Shown in pieces: positions 18,630 through 27,427 of a stretch of DNA of 39,279 nucleotides. A program made the translations under genes and the position numbers. The notes beneath the pieces are model-generated. The model did not search any database. It was not told where the DNA came from and was given only the letters and a program-made list of their open reading frames with translations. The stretch is taken from contig CAJXYI010000025.1 of the NCBI GenBank assembly GCA_913063435.1, forward strand, positions 1-39,279, written 5' to 3'. How positions within the stretch are numbered: the stretch's first letter is position 1; every line of letters begins with the position of its first letter. This DNA is from an uncultured Actinomycetales bacterium (GTDB taxonomy: Bacteria; Actinomycetota; Actinomycetes; S36-B12).

Positions 18630-19423
18630 GCGGACGCGTTCCACCGCGAGCGGCCCACCACGTTCCGCCCGTTCAGCGGTTGCGACTGCGTTACGCCAAG
18701 CGTGGTCGGCTTCGCTTCGCGAGTCATCGAGACTTCCAGCGGGCACTCGAGCGCGCGCTGCGCCGAGCGGAGGTCCCGATGGCCTTCAGCTCCGGCTTCT
18801 CGCCCCACCCCAAGATCTCCTACGCGAATGCTGCACCGACCGGCACAGCCAGCGAGGCTGAATACGTCGAGATCGCCGTGGTCGAGCGAGTCGATCCGCA
18901 AGGTCTGGCCGCCGACCTCGATGCGGCCCTGCCGCCGGGCCTGGATGTGGTCGAGGTGGTCGAGGTGCGCACGAGCGATTTCGCCGATCGGCTCCAGGCC
19001 AGCGGCTGGCGCATCGAGCTGCTCGATATCCCCCCCGAGCAGGCCCAGGAGGCGATGGATGCGCTGTGGAGCGCGGAATCGGTCGAGGTGTCGCGTCGGA
19101 CCAAATCCGGGATGCGGTCGATCGATGTCCGAGCGGCTCTCGTGGCCGGAGGGGTCGAGGAGCAGACACGGCCATCGCAGGGCTCAGGCCCGGCTGCCGG
19201 GTGTGCGATACTGCGAGTGGTCGTCCGGCAGGTCACACCCACCGTTCGACCCGACGACATCCTCGCAGCCCTACGCAGCGTGGCGGGCTTGAGCCCCGCG
19301 GTCCCACCCCAGGTGACGCGGGAGGCTCAAGGCCCCCTCGGCGCCGATGGGGTCACGATCGGTGACCCACTCGAACAGGACCGCGAGAACCGCGCCGATG
19401 AGGCCGCGTCCACAGGGGCGTAG
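18626..19423 (+). CDS. TIGR03936 / DUF2344 family protein
   Basis: This is the partner of the radical SAM gene. GTG 18626 overlaps the upstream stop codon (GTGA) and gives 265 residues starting a few residues before RLRYAKRGRLRFASHRDF, the family's N-terminal signature. AFSSGFSPHPKISYANAAPTG is equally characteristic. In other bacteria this domain is fused to the radical SAM protein, which supports a shared function. The substrate is unknown. An upstream extension of the frame to 18470 lies inside the preceding gene and is not used. The C-terminal 50 residues look poorly conserved. Confidence 0.85.
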   Translation: MSGRVPPRAAHHVPPVQRLRLRYAKRGRLRFASHRDFQRALERALRRAEVPMAFSSGFSPHPKISYANAAPTGTASEAEYVEIAVVERVDPQGLAADLDAALPPGLDVVEVVEVRTSDFADRLQASGWRIELLDIPPEQAQEAMDALWSAESVEVSRRTKSGMRSIDVRAALVAGGVEEQTRPSQGSGPAAGCAILRVVVRQVTPTVRPDDILAALRSVAGLSPAVPPQVTREAQGPLGADGVTIGDPLEQDRENRADEAASTGA

Positions 19424-19519
19424 CCGCACCACACGACGTGACGCGGGTCGCGCCCCGTGCGGGGTGCACCCGCACGAACGAGGGCCCCCTGCTGCGGGCC
19501 CACGAAGGGACCTACACGC

Positions 19520-21982
19520 ATGGTCGACCAGACCACACCACCGACCTCTGATTCCTCCGCGACCACGACTTCGACCAAACCGCGCCGCCGAGCGGCGTCT
19601 CGTCCAGCCGGGCCACCTCAGGCCGATGCTTCGGTTGGCACCGGCTCCGAATCGGCCGGTGCGGCCGAGAGCACGTCGGCGCCGGTGAAGAAGGCGGCCG
19701 CCAAGAAGGCGACGGCGAAGAAGGCGGCTGCCAAGAAGACACCGGCGAAGAAGACGGCCGCCAAGAAGCCAGCCGCTGATTCAGCCGAGGAGTCAGTCGA
19801 GGCGAAGCCGGCTGCCAAGAAGGCCACGGCGAAGAAGTCGACGGCGAAGAAGTCGACGGCGAAGAAGAGCGCTGAGAAGAAGACCGCCGAGAAGGCGTCC
19901 ACCGCTTCGGTTGCAGCCGCCGTTCCGCTGTTCCAGGCGCCCGAGCCGGTTGCCGCCCCTGCCAAGCGCACTGCGCGCAAGACCTCATCGTCTCGATCAG
20001 CAAAGACCGAGGCCGCAGATGAGGCTGCGACCGAGGCTGAGTCGTCGACAGCGCCGGATAGCGGCGCGGACTCCGCCGATGGATCCGGTGGCACCTCACG
20101 GCGGCGACGCCGCCGCGGTGGCCGGGGTCGGCGCAGTTCCGACGCCTCGGCCGATTCCGGTGCTCACTCAGCGACTGACTCCGGCACTGAGTCTGGCGAT
20201 GATTCAGCTGATGAGCCCTCGATGCCGAGGGATGATTCCAGCGACGGACCAGATTCTGATGGGCAAGCGATAGCCGACGGAGAGGCGGGCACATCGTCGC
20301 GGCGTCGGCGGCGGCGTCGCCGCCGCGGGCAGGACGCCGGCACCGAACCCGACGATCCCACGCACACGGTCGTACGCGTGCGGGAACCGCGTTCCCGCGG
20401 CACCGACGTCACTAGTGTCAAGGGTTCGACCCGGTTGGAAGCGAAGCGGCAGCGTCGCCGCGATGGACGCGAAGCCGGCCGTCGACGGGCACCGATCCTG
20501 ACCGAGGCGGAGTTCCTCGCCCGCCGTGAATCGGTCGAGCGCGTCATGGCTGTGCGCCAGCACGATGGACGAGTTCAGATCGCCGTCCTCGAAGACGGTG
20601 TCCTCGTCGAGCACTATGTCGACCAGGGAACGTCATCGTCCATGGTCGGCAACGTCTACCTCGGCCGGGTGCAGAACGTCCTGCCCTCGATGGAGGCCGC
20701 GTTCGTGGATATCGGTCGTGGTCGCAACGGTGTGCTCTACGCCGGAGAGGTCAACTGGGATGCGGCCGGCCTCGAAGGTCAGCCCAAGCGCATCGAACTG
20801 GCATTGAAATCCGGTGATCCGATCCTGGTGCAGGTCACCAAGGACCCGGTGGGCCAAAAAGGTGCTCGACTGACCAGCCAGATCTCCCTACCGGGGCGGT
20901 TCCTCGTCATGGTCCCCGATGGATCGATGACCGGAATCAGTCGCAAACTGCCCGACACCGAGCGATCGCGGCTGAAGGCGATCCTCAAGCGGGTGGTACC
21001 CGAAGGCGCGGGGGTCATCATCCGCACGGCTGCCGAGGGTGCAAGCGAGGAAGAGATCGCCCGGGACATCCAACGCCTGCAGGCACAGTGGGAGGACATC
21101 CAGGCCAAGGCGGCGTCGGCGACCCCACCGAGCATGGTCTCGGCGGAACAGGATCTGGCGATCAAGGTGATCCGCGACATCTTCAACGAGGACTTCACCC
21201 GCATGGTCGTGTCGGGCTCAGCCTTGCGGGCCGAGGTCGACGACTACATCACCGCGGTCGCCCCCGATCTCGGTGAGCGCATCGAGTCCTGGACCGAGAC
21301 CACGGACCTGTTCACGCACTTGCGTGTCGACGAACAACTCACCAAAGCGCTCGATCGCAAAGTGTGGCTGCCCTCGGGTGGTTCCCTGGTGATCGACCGG
21401 ACCGAGGCGATGACGGTCGTCGACGTCAACACCGGCAAGTTCACCGGACAGGGCGGCAACCTCGAAGAGACCGTCACCAAGAACAATCTCGAGGCTGCCG
21501 AAGAGATCGTCCGCCAGTTGAGGCTGCGCGATATCGGCGGCATCATCGTCGTGGACTTCATCGATATGGTCCTGGAGAGCAACCGCGATCTGGTGCTGCG
21601 CCGCCTGGTGGAGTGCCTGGGCCGGGACCGCACCAAGCATCAGGTCGCTGAGGTGACCTCCCTGGGCCTGGTGCAGATGACCCGCAAGCGCATCGGCCAG
21701 GGACTCCTCGAAGCGTTCTCCACCCCCTGTGAGGCCTGCGGCGGCCGCGGTCTGCACATATCCCTCCACCCAGGTGCGGGCTCGGGGTCCGGTGGCCGCT
21801 CGGCTCCGGCTCCGGTGAAGGCGGGTCGGCGCAAAGGCAGGGGTGTGGACCCAGCCGATGTGATCTCCAAGTCCGTCGACGAGGAACCGGTCGAGGAGGA
21901 GCCTCTCGAGGAGGAGCCCCTCGATGTCGAGTTGGTGCAAACGGATGCCGTCGTCGCCGAAGGGGTCGAGGGGGTGTCCTGA
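19520..21982 (+). CDS. rne: ribonuclease E/G with lysine/alanine-rich N-terminal extension
   Basis: This endoribonuclease is central to mRNA decay and rRNA/tRNA maturation. The catalytic half begins near residue 370: an S1 RNA-binding domain from about 375 (MVGNVYLGRVQNVLPSMEAAF), a 5' sensor region, and catalytic Asp635 (VVDVNTGKF) and Asp679 (IIVVDFIDM). The zinc-link cysteines are Cys737 and Cys740 (CEACGGRG). The first 350 residues are low complexity: a KKA/AKK repeat tract (about 57-120), an acidic Ser/Asp region and two Arg-rich blocks. ATG 19520 has GAAGGGA nine bases upstream; an in-frame 21-codon extension lacks such a site. The protein is 820 residues long. Confidence 0.95.
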   Translation: MVDQTTPPTSDSSATTTSTKPRRRAASRPAGPPQADASVGTGSESAGAAESTSAPVKKAAAKKATAKKAAAKKTPAKKTAAKKPAADSAEESVEAKPAAKKATAKKSTAKKSTAKKSAEKKTAEKASTASVAAAVPLFQAPEPVAAPAKRTARKTSSSRSAKTEAADEAATEAESSTAPDSGADSADGSGGTSRRRRRRGGRGRRSSDASADSGAHSATDSGTESGDDSADEPSMPRDDSSDGPDSDGQAIADGEAGTSSRRRRRRRRRGQDAGTEPDDPTHTVVRVREPRSRGTDVTSVKGSTRLEAKRQRRRDGREAGRRRAPILTEAEFLARRESVERVMAVRQHDGRVQIAVLEDGVLVEHYVDQGTSSSMVGNVYLGRVQNVLPSMEAAFVDIGRGRNGVLYAGEVNWDAAGLEGQPKRIELALKSGDPILVQVTKDPVGQKGARLTSQISLPGRFLVMVPDGSMTGISRKLPDTERSRLKAILKRVVPEGAGVIIRTAAEGASEEEIARDIQRLQAQWEDIQAKAASATPPSMVSAEQDLAIKVIRDIFNEDFTRMVVSGSALRAEVDDYITAVAPDLGERIESWTETTDLFTHLRVDEQLTKALDRKVWLPSGGSLVIDRTEAMTVVDVNTGKFTGQGGNLEETVTKNNLEAAEEIVRQLRLRDIGGIIVVDFIDMVLESNRDLVLRRLVECLGRDRTKHQVAEVTSLGLVQMTRKRIGQGLLEAFSTPCEACGGRGLHISLHPGAGSGSGGRSAPAPVKAGRRKGRGVDPADVISKSVDEEPVEEEPLEEEPLDVELVQTDAVVAEGVEGVS
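19687..19883. repeat. in-frame codon repeats encoding the Lys/Ala tract of RNase E
   Basis: Short imperfect repeats of AAGAAG with GCG/GCC/ACG codons run through this stretch, including GCGAAGAAGTCGACG repeated in tandem near 19830-19860. They encode a basic tail like that of histone H1 or the HupB C-terminus. Such repeats can change length by slippage. Confidence 0.7.
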
Positions 21983-22097
21983 GGGGGGATCGGGTAGCCT
22001 TTCCCTTCGGCGCGATTGCGCTGGGTGGCCTCGACCTCACGAGTTCGACTGTGGTCACCATCACTGATTCACCACTGAGTGCAGCAAGGAGCATCCC
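21983..22097 (+). promoter_or_regulatory. rplU leader and probable promoter
   Basis: TAGCCT (21995-22000) is a likely -10 box just after the rne stop codon. The leader is about 90 bases. It contains GTGGT (22051-22055) able to pair with ACCAC (22071-22075), then AAGGAG eight bases before the rplU GTG. The CACCATCACTGA stretch resembles the ndk leader. No known ribosomal-protein binding structure is recognisable. Confidence 0.4.
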
Positions 22098-22412
22098 GTG
22101 TACGCCATCGTTCGCGCCGGAGGCCGGCAAGAAAAGGTCGCAGTCGGCGACGTCGTCGTCATGGACCGTGTCGATGCCCAGCCAGGTGCGACTGTGTCGC
22201 TGCCCGCGGTGCTCGTCGTCGACGACGGCCAGGTCACGAGCGCGAAGGAATCCCTCGCGGGTGTCGCGGTCGACGCCGAGGTCATCGCGCACGAGCGCGG
22301 GCCCAAGATCCGCATCCTTCGCTACAAGAACAAGACCGGATACCGACGTCGGATGGGTCACCGTCAGGAACTCACCCGAGTGAAGGTCACCTCGATCAAG
22401 GCTGGGAAGTAA
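22098..22412 (+). CDS. rplU: 50S ribosomal protein L21
   Basis: L21 is a large-subunit protein that binds 23S rRNA. The 104-residue product begins [18 protein letters not shown]. It ends with the RNA-binding segment [21 protein letters not shown], matching the family closely. GTG 22098 is preceded by AAGGAG at 22086-22091. It is followed after four bases by rpmA, the universal arrangement. Confidence 0.98.
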   Translation: MYAIVRAGGRQEKVAVGDVVVMDRVDAQPGATVSLPAVLVVDDGQVTSAKESLAGVAVDAEVIAHERGPKIRILRYKNKTGYRRRMGHRQELTRVKVTSIKAGK

Positions 22413-22416
22413 TCTC

Positions 22417-22671
22417 ATGGCGCATAAGAAGGGTGCATCGAGCACCAGAAACGGTCGTGACTCCAACTCGCAGCGCTTGGGTGTCAAGCGCTTCGGTGGT
22501 CAGCTCGTCGGAGCCGGTGAGATCATCGTGCGCCAGCGAGGTACCCACTTCCATCCGGGCACGAACGTCGGCCGCGGAGGCGACGACACGCTCTTCGCGC
22601 TCAGCCCCGGCCGCGTGGAATTCGGCACCGCCCGCGGTCGCCGCGTCGTCAGTATCGTTCCCGAAGCCTGA
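22417..22671 (+). CDS. rpmA: 50S ribosomal protein L27
   Basis: L27 reaches the peptidyl transferase centre with its N-terminus. The 84-residue product begins [20 protein letters not shown] and contains [15 protein letters not shown], both diagnostic. There is no Firmicutes-style N-terminal propeptide: the mature HKKG sequence starts right after Met-Ala. It lies between rplU and obg. Confidence 0.98.
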   Translation: MAHKKGASSTRNGRDSNSQRLGVKRFGGQLVGAGEIIVRQRGTHFHPGTNVGRGGDDTLFALSPGRVEFGTARGRRVVSIVPEA

Positions 22672-22707
22672 CCGGCCACGGTCGGCCTTCGTTACCCCTC
22701 GGCGACC

Positions 22708-24111
22708 GTGACCACGTTCGTTGATCGCGTCGTCATCCATGCCAGCGCCGGCGATGGTGGAAACGGTTGCGCTTCGGTGCATCGGGAGAAGTTCAAACCG
22801 CTTGGTGGCCCCGATGGTGGTAACGGGGGTCGCGGCGGCGACGTGATCGTGGTCGTCGACCCGAGCGTCACCACCCTCCTGCCCATCCATCATCGCCCCC
22901 ATCAGCGGGCCGCTTCGGGCAAGCCTGGTCAAGGTTCCCATCGCCACGGCGCCACCGGCGCGGATGTCGTGATTTCCGTTCCCGACGGCACGGTCGTCCG
23001 AGAGGCGGTTAGCGGTGACCAGCGAGATGGCGCCGAGGACGGAAGGATCCTGGCCGATCTGGTCGGAGCAGGGACGACCTACGTGCTAGCACGTGGAGGA
23101 CGGGGTGGTCTGGGCAATGCGGCTCTCGCATCGCCCCGACGCAAAGCACCGGGCTTTGCACTGCTCGGTGAACCTGGTGAACACCGTGACGTTGTCTTGG
23201 AACTCAAGACAGTTGCCGATGTGGCGCTCGTCGGATATCCCAGCGCCGGCAAATCCAGCCTCATCGCGGCGATGTCGGCTGCCCGACCGAAGATCGCCGA
23301 CTATCCCTTCACGACGCTGGTCCCGAACCTGGGCGTCGTTGCAGCAGGCGACACCGTGTTCACGGTGGCAGATGTGCCCGGACTCATTCCCGGTGCCAGC
23401 GAGGGCCGCGGTTTGGGGCTGGAATTCCTACGCCATGTCGAACGGTGCTCGGTGCTGGTCCATGTCATCGACTGCGCCGCCTTGGAAGTCGATCGTGAGC
23501 CCCTAGCCGATCTTGACGTCATCGAAGCCGAACTCGCTGCCTATGGCGGGCTCGCGGATCGGCCGCGCCTGGTGGCGTTGAACAAGATCGACGTCCCCGA
23601 CGGCCGTGTCGTAGCCGACATGGTCACCCCTCTGCTTGCAGATCGCGGGTTGCGGGCGATTCCGGTTTCGGCGATGAGTCGAGAAGGGTTGCGGGAACTG
23701 ACCTTCGCCATGGCTGAGTTGGTCGCCGAGCATCGCAGAGCCGCGGGACCGGTGACCGCACCGCGCATCGTGCTCAACCCCGTGGCCGTGGATGACACCG
23801 GGTTCGACGTGTCCGCGGATGTTGATCCGGGCAGCGGTGAACCGTGCTATCGCGTCACCGGTGAGCGCCCCGAACGCTGGGTGCGCCAGACCGACTTCAG
23901 CAATGACGAGGCGGTGGGTTATCTCGCTGATCGGCTGGCACGGCTCGGTGTGGAGCAGGCGCTCCTCGCTGCGGGTGCGAAAGCGGGGAGCATGGTGGTG
24001 ATCGGCACCGGTGATCGAGCGGTGGTGTTCGACTGGGAACCCACGGTCACGGCGGGCTCCGGTGATGCTCACGGACCGAGGGGTCGTGACGAACGATTGG
24101 CTGGATCGTGA
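22708..24111 (+). CDS. obg: GTPase Obg, ribosome assembly factor
   Basis: Obg is a P-loop GTPase acting in late 50S assembly and stress signalling. The glycine-rich Obg fold occupies residues 1-158 ([29 protein letters not shown]). The G domain follows, with G1 GYPSAGKSS from Gly176, switch region YPFTTL, G3 DVPGL and G4 NKID. The C-terminal region has the OCT domain found in actinobacterial and Bacillus forms. Its 467 residues are normal. It starts with GTG and overlaps proB by GTGA. Confidence 0.96.
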   Translation: MTTFVDRVVIHASAGDGGNGCASVHREKFKPLGGPDGGNGGRGGDVIVVVDPSVTTLLPIHHRPHQRAASGKPGQGSHRHGATGADVVISVPDGTVVREAVSGDQRDGAEDGRILADLVGAGTTYVLARGGRGGLGNAALASPRRKAPGFALLGEPGEHRDVVLELKTVADVALVGYPSAGKSSLIAAMSAARPKIADYPFTTLVPNLGVVAAGDTVFTVADVPGLIPGASEGRGLGLEFLRHVERCSVLVHVIDCAALEVDREPLADLDVIEAELAAYGGLADRPRLVALNKIDVPDGRVVADMVTPLLADRGLRAIPVSAMSREGLRELTFAMAELVAEHRRAAGPVTAPRIVLNPVAVDDTGFDVSADVDPGSGEPCYRVTGERPERWVRQTDFSNDEAVGYLADRLARLGVEQALLAAGAKAGSMVVIGTGDRAVVFDWEPTVTAGSGDAHGPRGRDERLAGS

Positions 24112-25241
24112 ATACCGGAGTGTCGCCCCGGCAGGCGGTGGCGAGCGCCGAGCGGCTCGTGGTCAAGATCGGCTCCTCGTCTCTCACCGAGTCCGGCGGT
24201 GGTCTCGACCCCGACCGCGTCGATTCACTGGCCGGGATCATCGCTGAACGCCGAGCCGCCGGTTCGCAGGTCGTCGTGGTGTCCAGCGGCGCTATCGCCA
24301 CCGGTTTCCCGCATCTGGGTTTGTCCCGGCGCCCGCGGGAACTGGCGACACAGCAGGCATCGGCCAGCGTGGGACAGGGGCTGCTGCTGGCCCGCTACAC
24401 CGCGGCCTTCGCCGCCCATGGGTTCACGGTGGGCCAGATCCTGCTCACCGCGGACGACATGACGCGACGGTCGCACTACCGCAATGCCCAGCAGACCCTG
24501 GAGACCCTCCTGGGACTGGGGGTGATCCCGATCGTGAACGAGAACGACACGGTGGCGACCGATGAGATTCGAGTGGGTGACAACGATCGCCTTGCCGCAC
24601 TGGTGGCGCATCTGGTCCGGGCCCAGGGGCTTGTGCTGCTGTCGGATATCGATGGTCTCTACGACGGACCACCGAATCGCGGTGGCACACGCCTGATCGC
24701 CGAGGTCCGCGGGCCTCAGGACCTGGTCGACGTGTCCGCAGGCGGGATAGGTGCCGCTGGGGTCGGACTGGGTGGCATGGCGACCAAGGTCGAGGCTGCA
24801 CGTATCGCGACCGCGGCGGGAATCCCGGTCGTGTTGGCCTCGGCCGCAGATGCGCGCAGTGCTCTTTCCGGCGCCGACGTGGGCACCGCATTCCATGTCA
24901 CCGGTCGCCGAATACCCAGCAGGCTGCTGTGGCTCGGTCATGCCAGCACTCCCAGGGGAGGCCTGCGACTCGATGATGGTGCAGTGGCCGCCGTCGTGCA
25001 GCGACGGATGTCACTACTGCCTGCGGGGGTGACTGCGGTCGAAGGCGATTTCGTGGCGGGAGACCCCGTCGAGCTGCTCGATCCCACGGGTCGAGTCGTT
25101 GCCCGGGGGTTGGTGAACTTCGATTCCGCCGAATTGCCCCCGCTGCTGGGCCGGTCTACCCGTGATCTGGCTCGCGAACTCGGTGCGGCCTATGAGCGCG
25201 AGGTCGTTCACCGGGACGACCTGATCATCATCGAGGCGTAA
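24108..25241 (+). CDS. proB: glutamate 5-kinase
   Basis: ProB phosphorylates glutamate in the first step of proline synthesis. The amino acid kinase domain starts at [10 protein letters not shown], with [15 protein letters not shown] and [10 protein letters not shown] motifs. A C-terminal PUA domain (about residues 285-370, including [15 protein letters not shown]) is present, as in most bacterial ProB proteins; it is usually linked to feedback regulation. Length is 377 residues. The GTG start overlaps the obg stop codon. Its own stop TAA forms the first half of a -10-like TAACCT serving proA. Confidence 0.96.
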   Translation: MNTGVSPRQAVASAERLVVKIGSSSLTESGGGLDPDRVDSLAGIIAERRAAGSQVVVVSSGAIATGFPHLGLSRRPRELATQQASASVGQGLLLARYTAAFAAHGFTVGQILLTADDMTRRSHYRNAQQTLETLLGLGVIPIVNENDTVATDEIRVGDNDRLAALVAHLVRAQGLVLLSDIDGLYDGPPNRGGTRLIAEVRGPQDLVDVSAGGIGAAGVGLGGMATKVEAARIATAAGIPVVLASAADARSALSGADVGTAFHVTGRRIPSRLLWLGHASTPRGGLRLDDGAVAAVVQRRMSLLPAGVTAVEGDFVAGDPVELLDPTGRVVARGLVNFDSAELPPLLGRSTRDLARELGAAYEREVVHRDDLIIIEA

Positions 25242-25244
25242 CCT
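25239..25244 (+). promoter_or_regulatory. -10 box for proA built on the proB stop codon
   Basis: TAACCT (25239-25244) begins with the TAA stop codon of proB and ends seven bases before the proA ATG at 25252. No ribosome-binding site lies in the seven-base gap, which suggests a leaderless proA transcript. Confidence 0.45.
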
Positions 25245-25251
25245 TGCGACC

Positions 25252-26556
25252 ATGACGATCGCTGAAGAGGATGCAGGAGTCGACACGGAGGCCGAACGCG
25301 ACGCTGTTCGCGATGCGGCGCGCGCGGCTCGTGAGGCGACGACAATCCTGCGCACGCTGTCGAGGGACGCCAAGGATGACGCTCTGCGACGCATAGCAGC
25401 CGCACTCCGTCGCGATGTGGATGCGATCGTTTCGGCGAATTCGGATGACACCGAGCGTGCCCGGACTGATGGGACGTCACCGGCGCTGATCGATCGACTC
25501 ACCCTGACTCCCGAACGCATCGAGGCGATCGCGCACGCGTTGGAAGAGGTTGCCGATCTGCCCGATCCGGTGGGCGACGTGGTGCGCGGCTACACCCTGC
25601 CCAACGGTCTGCAGGTGCGCCAGGTGCGTGTTCCGTTGGGAGTCGTCGGCATGATCTATGAGGCACGACCCAATGTGACCGTCGATGCGGCAGGGCTGTG
25701 CCTGAAGAGCGGGAACGCCGCGCTGCTGCGGGGATCGTCATCAGCTCGCAGTACCAACGCTGAATTGGTGCGCATCATGCGCGCGGCGCTGCGCGATTCA
25801 GCTGTTCCCGAATCGGCGATCACGATGGTGCCCGGTGACAGCCACGAATCCGTCCGGCACCTGATGACAGCACGCGGGCTGGTCGACGTAGTGATTCCCC
25901 GAGGTGGGGAGTCACTCATCCGCAGTGTCGTGGAGAACTCCACCGTGCCGGTGATCGAGACCGGCGTGGGCAACTGTCACGTCTACGTCGATGCTGACGC
26001 TGATATCGACATGGCAGTGCAGGTCCTGCTCAACTCGAAGGCGCAGCGGGTCAGCGTGTGCAATGCAGCCGAGACCGTCCTCGTGCACACGGACGTTGCG
26101 GACGAGTTCTGGGCCTTGGCTGTGCCGGCCTGTGCTTCTGCCGGAGTCACCATCCATGGGGACAGCCGCACACGCGCAGCGACGGCAGGCACCGAAGTGC
26201 TGTTCAGCGAAGTCACCGATCAAGACTGGGCTGCGGAGTACTACTCCCTCGATATCGCCGCCGGTGTCGTCGACAGTCTCGAAGATGCACTCGTCCACAT
26301 TCGTCGCTGGTCATCGCAGCACACGGAGGCGATCATCTCCGATTCGGCGACCGCGATCGAGAAGTTCATCGCCGGTGTGGATTCCGCTGCGATCATGGTC
26401 AATGCCTCGACCCGATTCACCGACGGCGGTGAGTTCGGTTTCGGGGCTGAGATCGGGATCTCGACCCAGAAACTCCACGCTCGCGGACCGATGGGGTTGG
26501 CCGAGTTGACGACCACTACCTATGTCGTCACCGGCCAGGGTCACATCCGCACCTAG
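25252..26556 (+). CDS. proA: glutamate-5-semialdehyde dehydrogenase (gamma-glutamyl phosphate reductase)
   Basis: ProA reduces gamma-glutamyl phosphate with NADPH, the second step of proline synthesis. The catalytic cysteine is Cys270 in [12 protein letters not shown]. The N-terminal [17 protein letters not shown] and C-terminal [25 protein letters not shown] segments are diagnostic. The 434-residue length is standard. It follows proB by ten bases. Because obg, proB and proA are contiguous, proline synthesis may be partly co-expressed with the ribosome genes, but proA probably has its own promoter. Confidence 0.97.
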   Translation: MTIAEEDAGVDTEAERDAVRDAARAAREATTILRTLSRDAKDDALRRIAAALRRDVDAIVSANSDDTERARTDGTSPALIDRLTLTPERIEAIAHALEEVADLPDPVGDVVRGYTLPNGLQVRQVRVPLGVVGMIYEARPNVTVDAAGLCLKSGNAALLRGSSSARSTNAELVRIMRAALRDSAVPESAITMVPGDSHESVRHLMTARGLVDVVIPRGGESLIRSVVENSTVPVIETGVGNCHVYVDADADIDMAVQVLLNSKAQRVSVCNAAETVLVHTDVADEFWALAVPACASAGVTIHGDSRTRAATAGTEVLFSEVTDQDWAAEYYSLDIAAGVVDSLEDALVHIRRWSSQHTEAIISDSATAIEKFIAGVDSAAIMVNASTRFTDGGEFGFGAEIGISTQKLHARGPMGLAELTTTTYVVTGQGHIRT

Positions 26557-26620
26557 GTTGATGGGCAGGGTGCAGTCTGCGAGTTCGGCCGCGGTGCGCT
26601 ACGTCTGGTGTGGCGCCAGT

Positions 26621-26626
26621 TAGAGT
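26621..26626 (+). promoter_or_regulatory. -10 box of a probable leaderless promoter for the 46-residue membrane peptide
   Basis: TAGAGT ends six bases before the ATG at 26633. The 76-base gap after proA holds no other feature that I can see. Confidence 0.45.
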
Positions 26627-26632
26627 GGTCTC

Positions 26633-26773
26633 ATGAACGTGATCTCCGCTGCTGTGCTGGCTGCCGAGGCTGGCGAGGGTGAGCCGGTAAGTCCCCTCTA
26701 TTTCGGGGCTGCCGGCCTGGGTGTGCTGCTTCTGCTGCTGGTCATCACACTGCTGATCAACGTGGACCGCTGA
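26633..26773 (+). CDS. small single-span membrane protein of unknown function
   Basis: This is a 46-residue product with a short Ala/Glu-rich N-terminus (about residues 1-20), one strongly hydrophobic helix (about 25-43, GAAGLGVLLLLLVITLLIN) and a charged end VDR. The ATG lies six bases after a TAGAGT box with no ribosome site, so it is likely made from a leaderless message. A small membrane protein between proA and nadD occurs in other actinobacteria as far as I recall, which supports it being real. No function is known. The gap to nadD is 42 bases. Confidence 0.6.
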   Translation: MNVISAAVLAAEAGEGEPVSPLYFGAAGLGVLLLLLVITLLINVDR

Positions 26774-26815
26774 CCGGCCATGCTCTTGGCTCAGGACTGT
26801 TAGAGGGTCGCCGCC

Positions 26816-27427
26816 GTGCGTATCGGCGTGATGGGTGGCACCTTCGATCCCATTCACCACGGCCACCTCGTTGCCGCATCCGAAGTCGCTCATGAATTCG
26901 ACCTCGATGAGGTCATCTTCGTCCCGACCGGTCGGCCCTGGCAGAAAGCCCATCGCGGGGTAAGTGAGCCCGAGGACCGATACCTGATGACGGTCGTGGC
27001 AACGGCAGCCGACCCGAGGTTCACCGTCAGTCGAGTGGATGTCGATCGGCCCGGACCCACCTACACCGCCGATACCCTTCGAGACCTATCTGTCGCCCTC
27101 GGACCCGATGCCGAGATGTTCTTCATTACCGGAGCCGATGCACTTGCTGACATCCTCGGATGGGAACGAACCGAGGAGGTCGCTGCCCTCGCGCATCTGA
27201 TCGGTGTCACCCGACCTGGTCACGCGCTGGTGGATCCAGGATTCGCACCGGGGCGCGTCACTTTGATCGAAGTTCCCGCACTCGCAATCTCCTCCAGTGA
27301 CGTGCGTCGTCGTGTCGCCGACCATGCGCCGATCTCCTATCTCGTGCCGGCGGGTGTTGAGAGCTATATCGCCAAACGAGGCCTCTATCGCGAAGGTCCG
27401 GGCGACTCCGCGTCACCGGCGACCTGA
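26816..27427 (+). CDS. nadD: nicotinate-nucleotide adenylyltransferase
   Basis: NadD transfers AMP from ATP to nicotinate mononucleotide in NAD synthesis. The nucleotidyltransferase motif [11 protein letters not shown] is at residues 7-17, and the second ATP-binding motif [12 protein letters not shown] is near residue 158. Its 203 residues are normal. The start is GTG 26816. The stop codon overlaps the next ATG by one base (TGATG). The chain nadD, LCP-like protein, rsfS, phosphatase is a tight operon. Confidence 0.96.
   Translation: MRIGVMGGTFDPIHHGHLVAASEVAHEFDLDEVIFVPTGRPWQKAHRGVSEPEDRYLMTVVATAADPRFTVSRVDVDRPGPTYTADTLRDLSVALGPDAEMFFITGADALADILGWERTEEVAALAHLIGVTRPGHALVDPGFAPGRVTLIEVPALAISSSDVRRRVADHAPISYLVPAGVESYIAKRGLYREGPGDSASPAT

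Noticed and set aside
19687-19883. Possible CRISPR-like or intergenic tandem repeat
   Set aside because: The units are 6-15 bases, in frame, and encode a Lys/Ala tract inside RNase E. There are no spacers.
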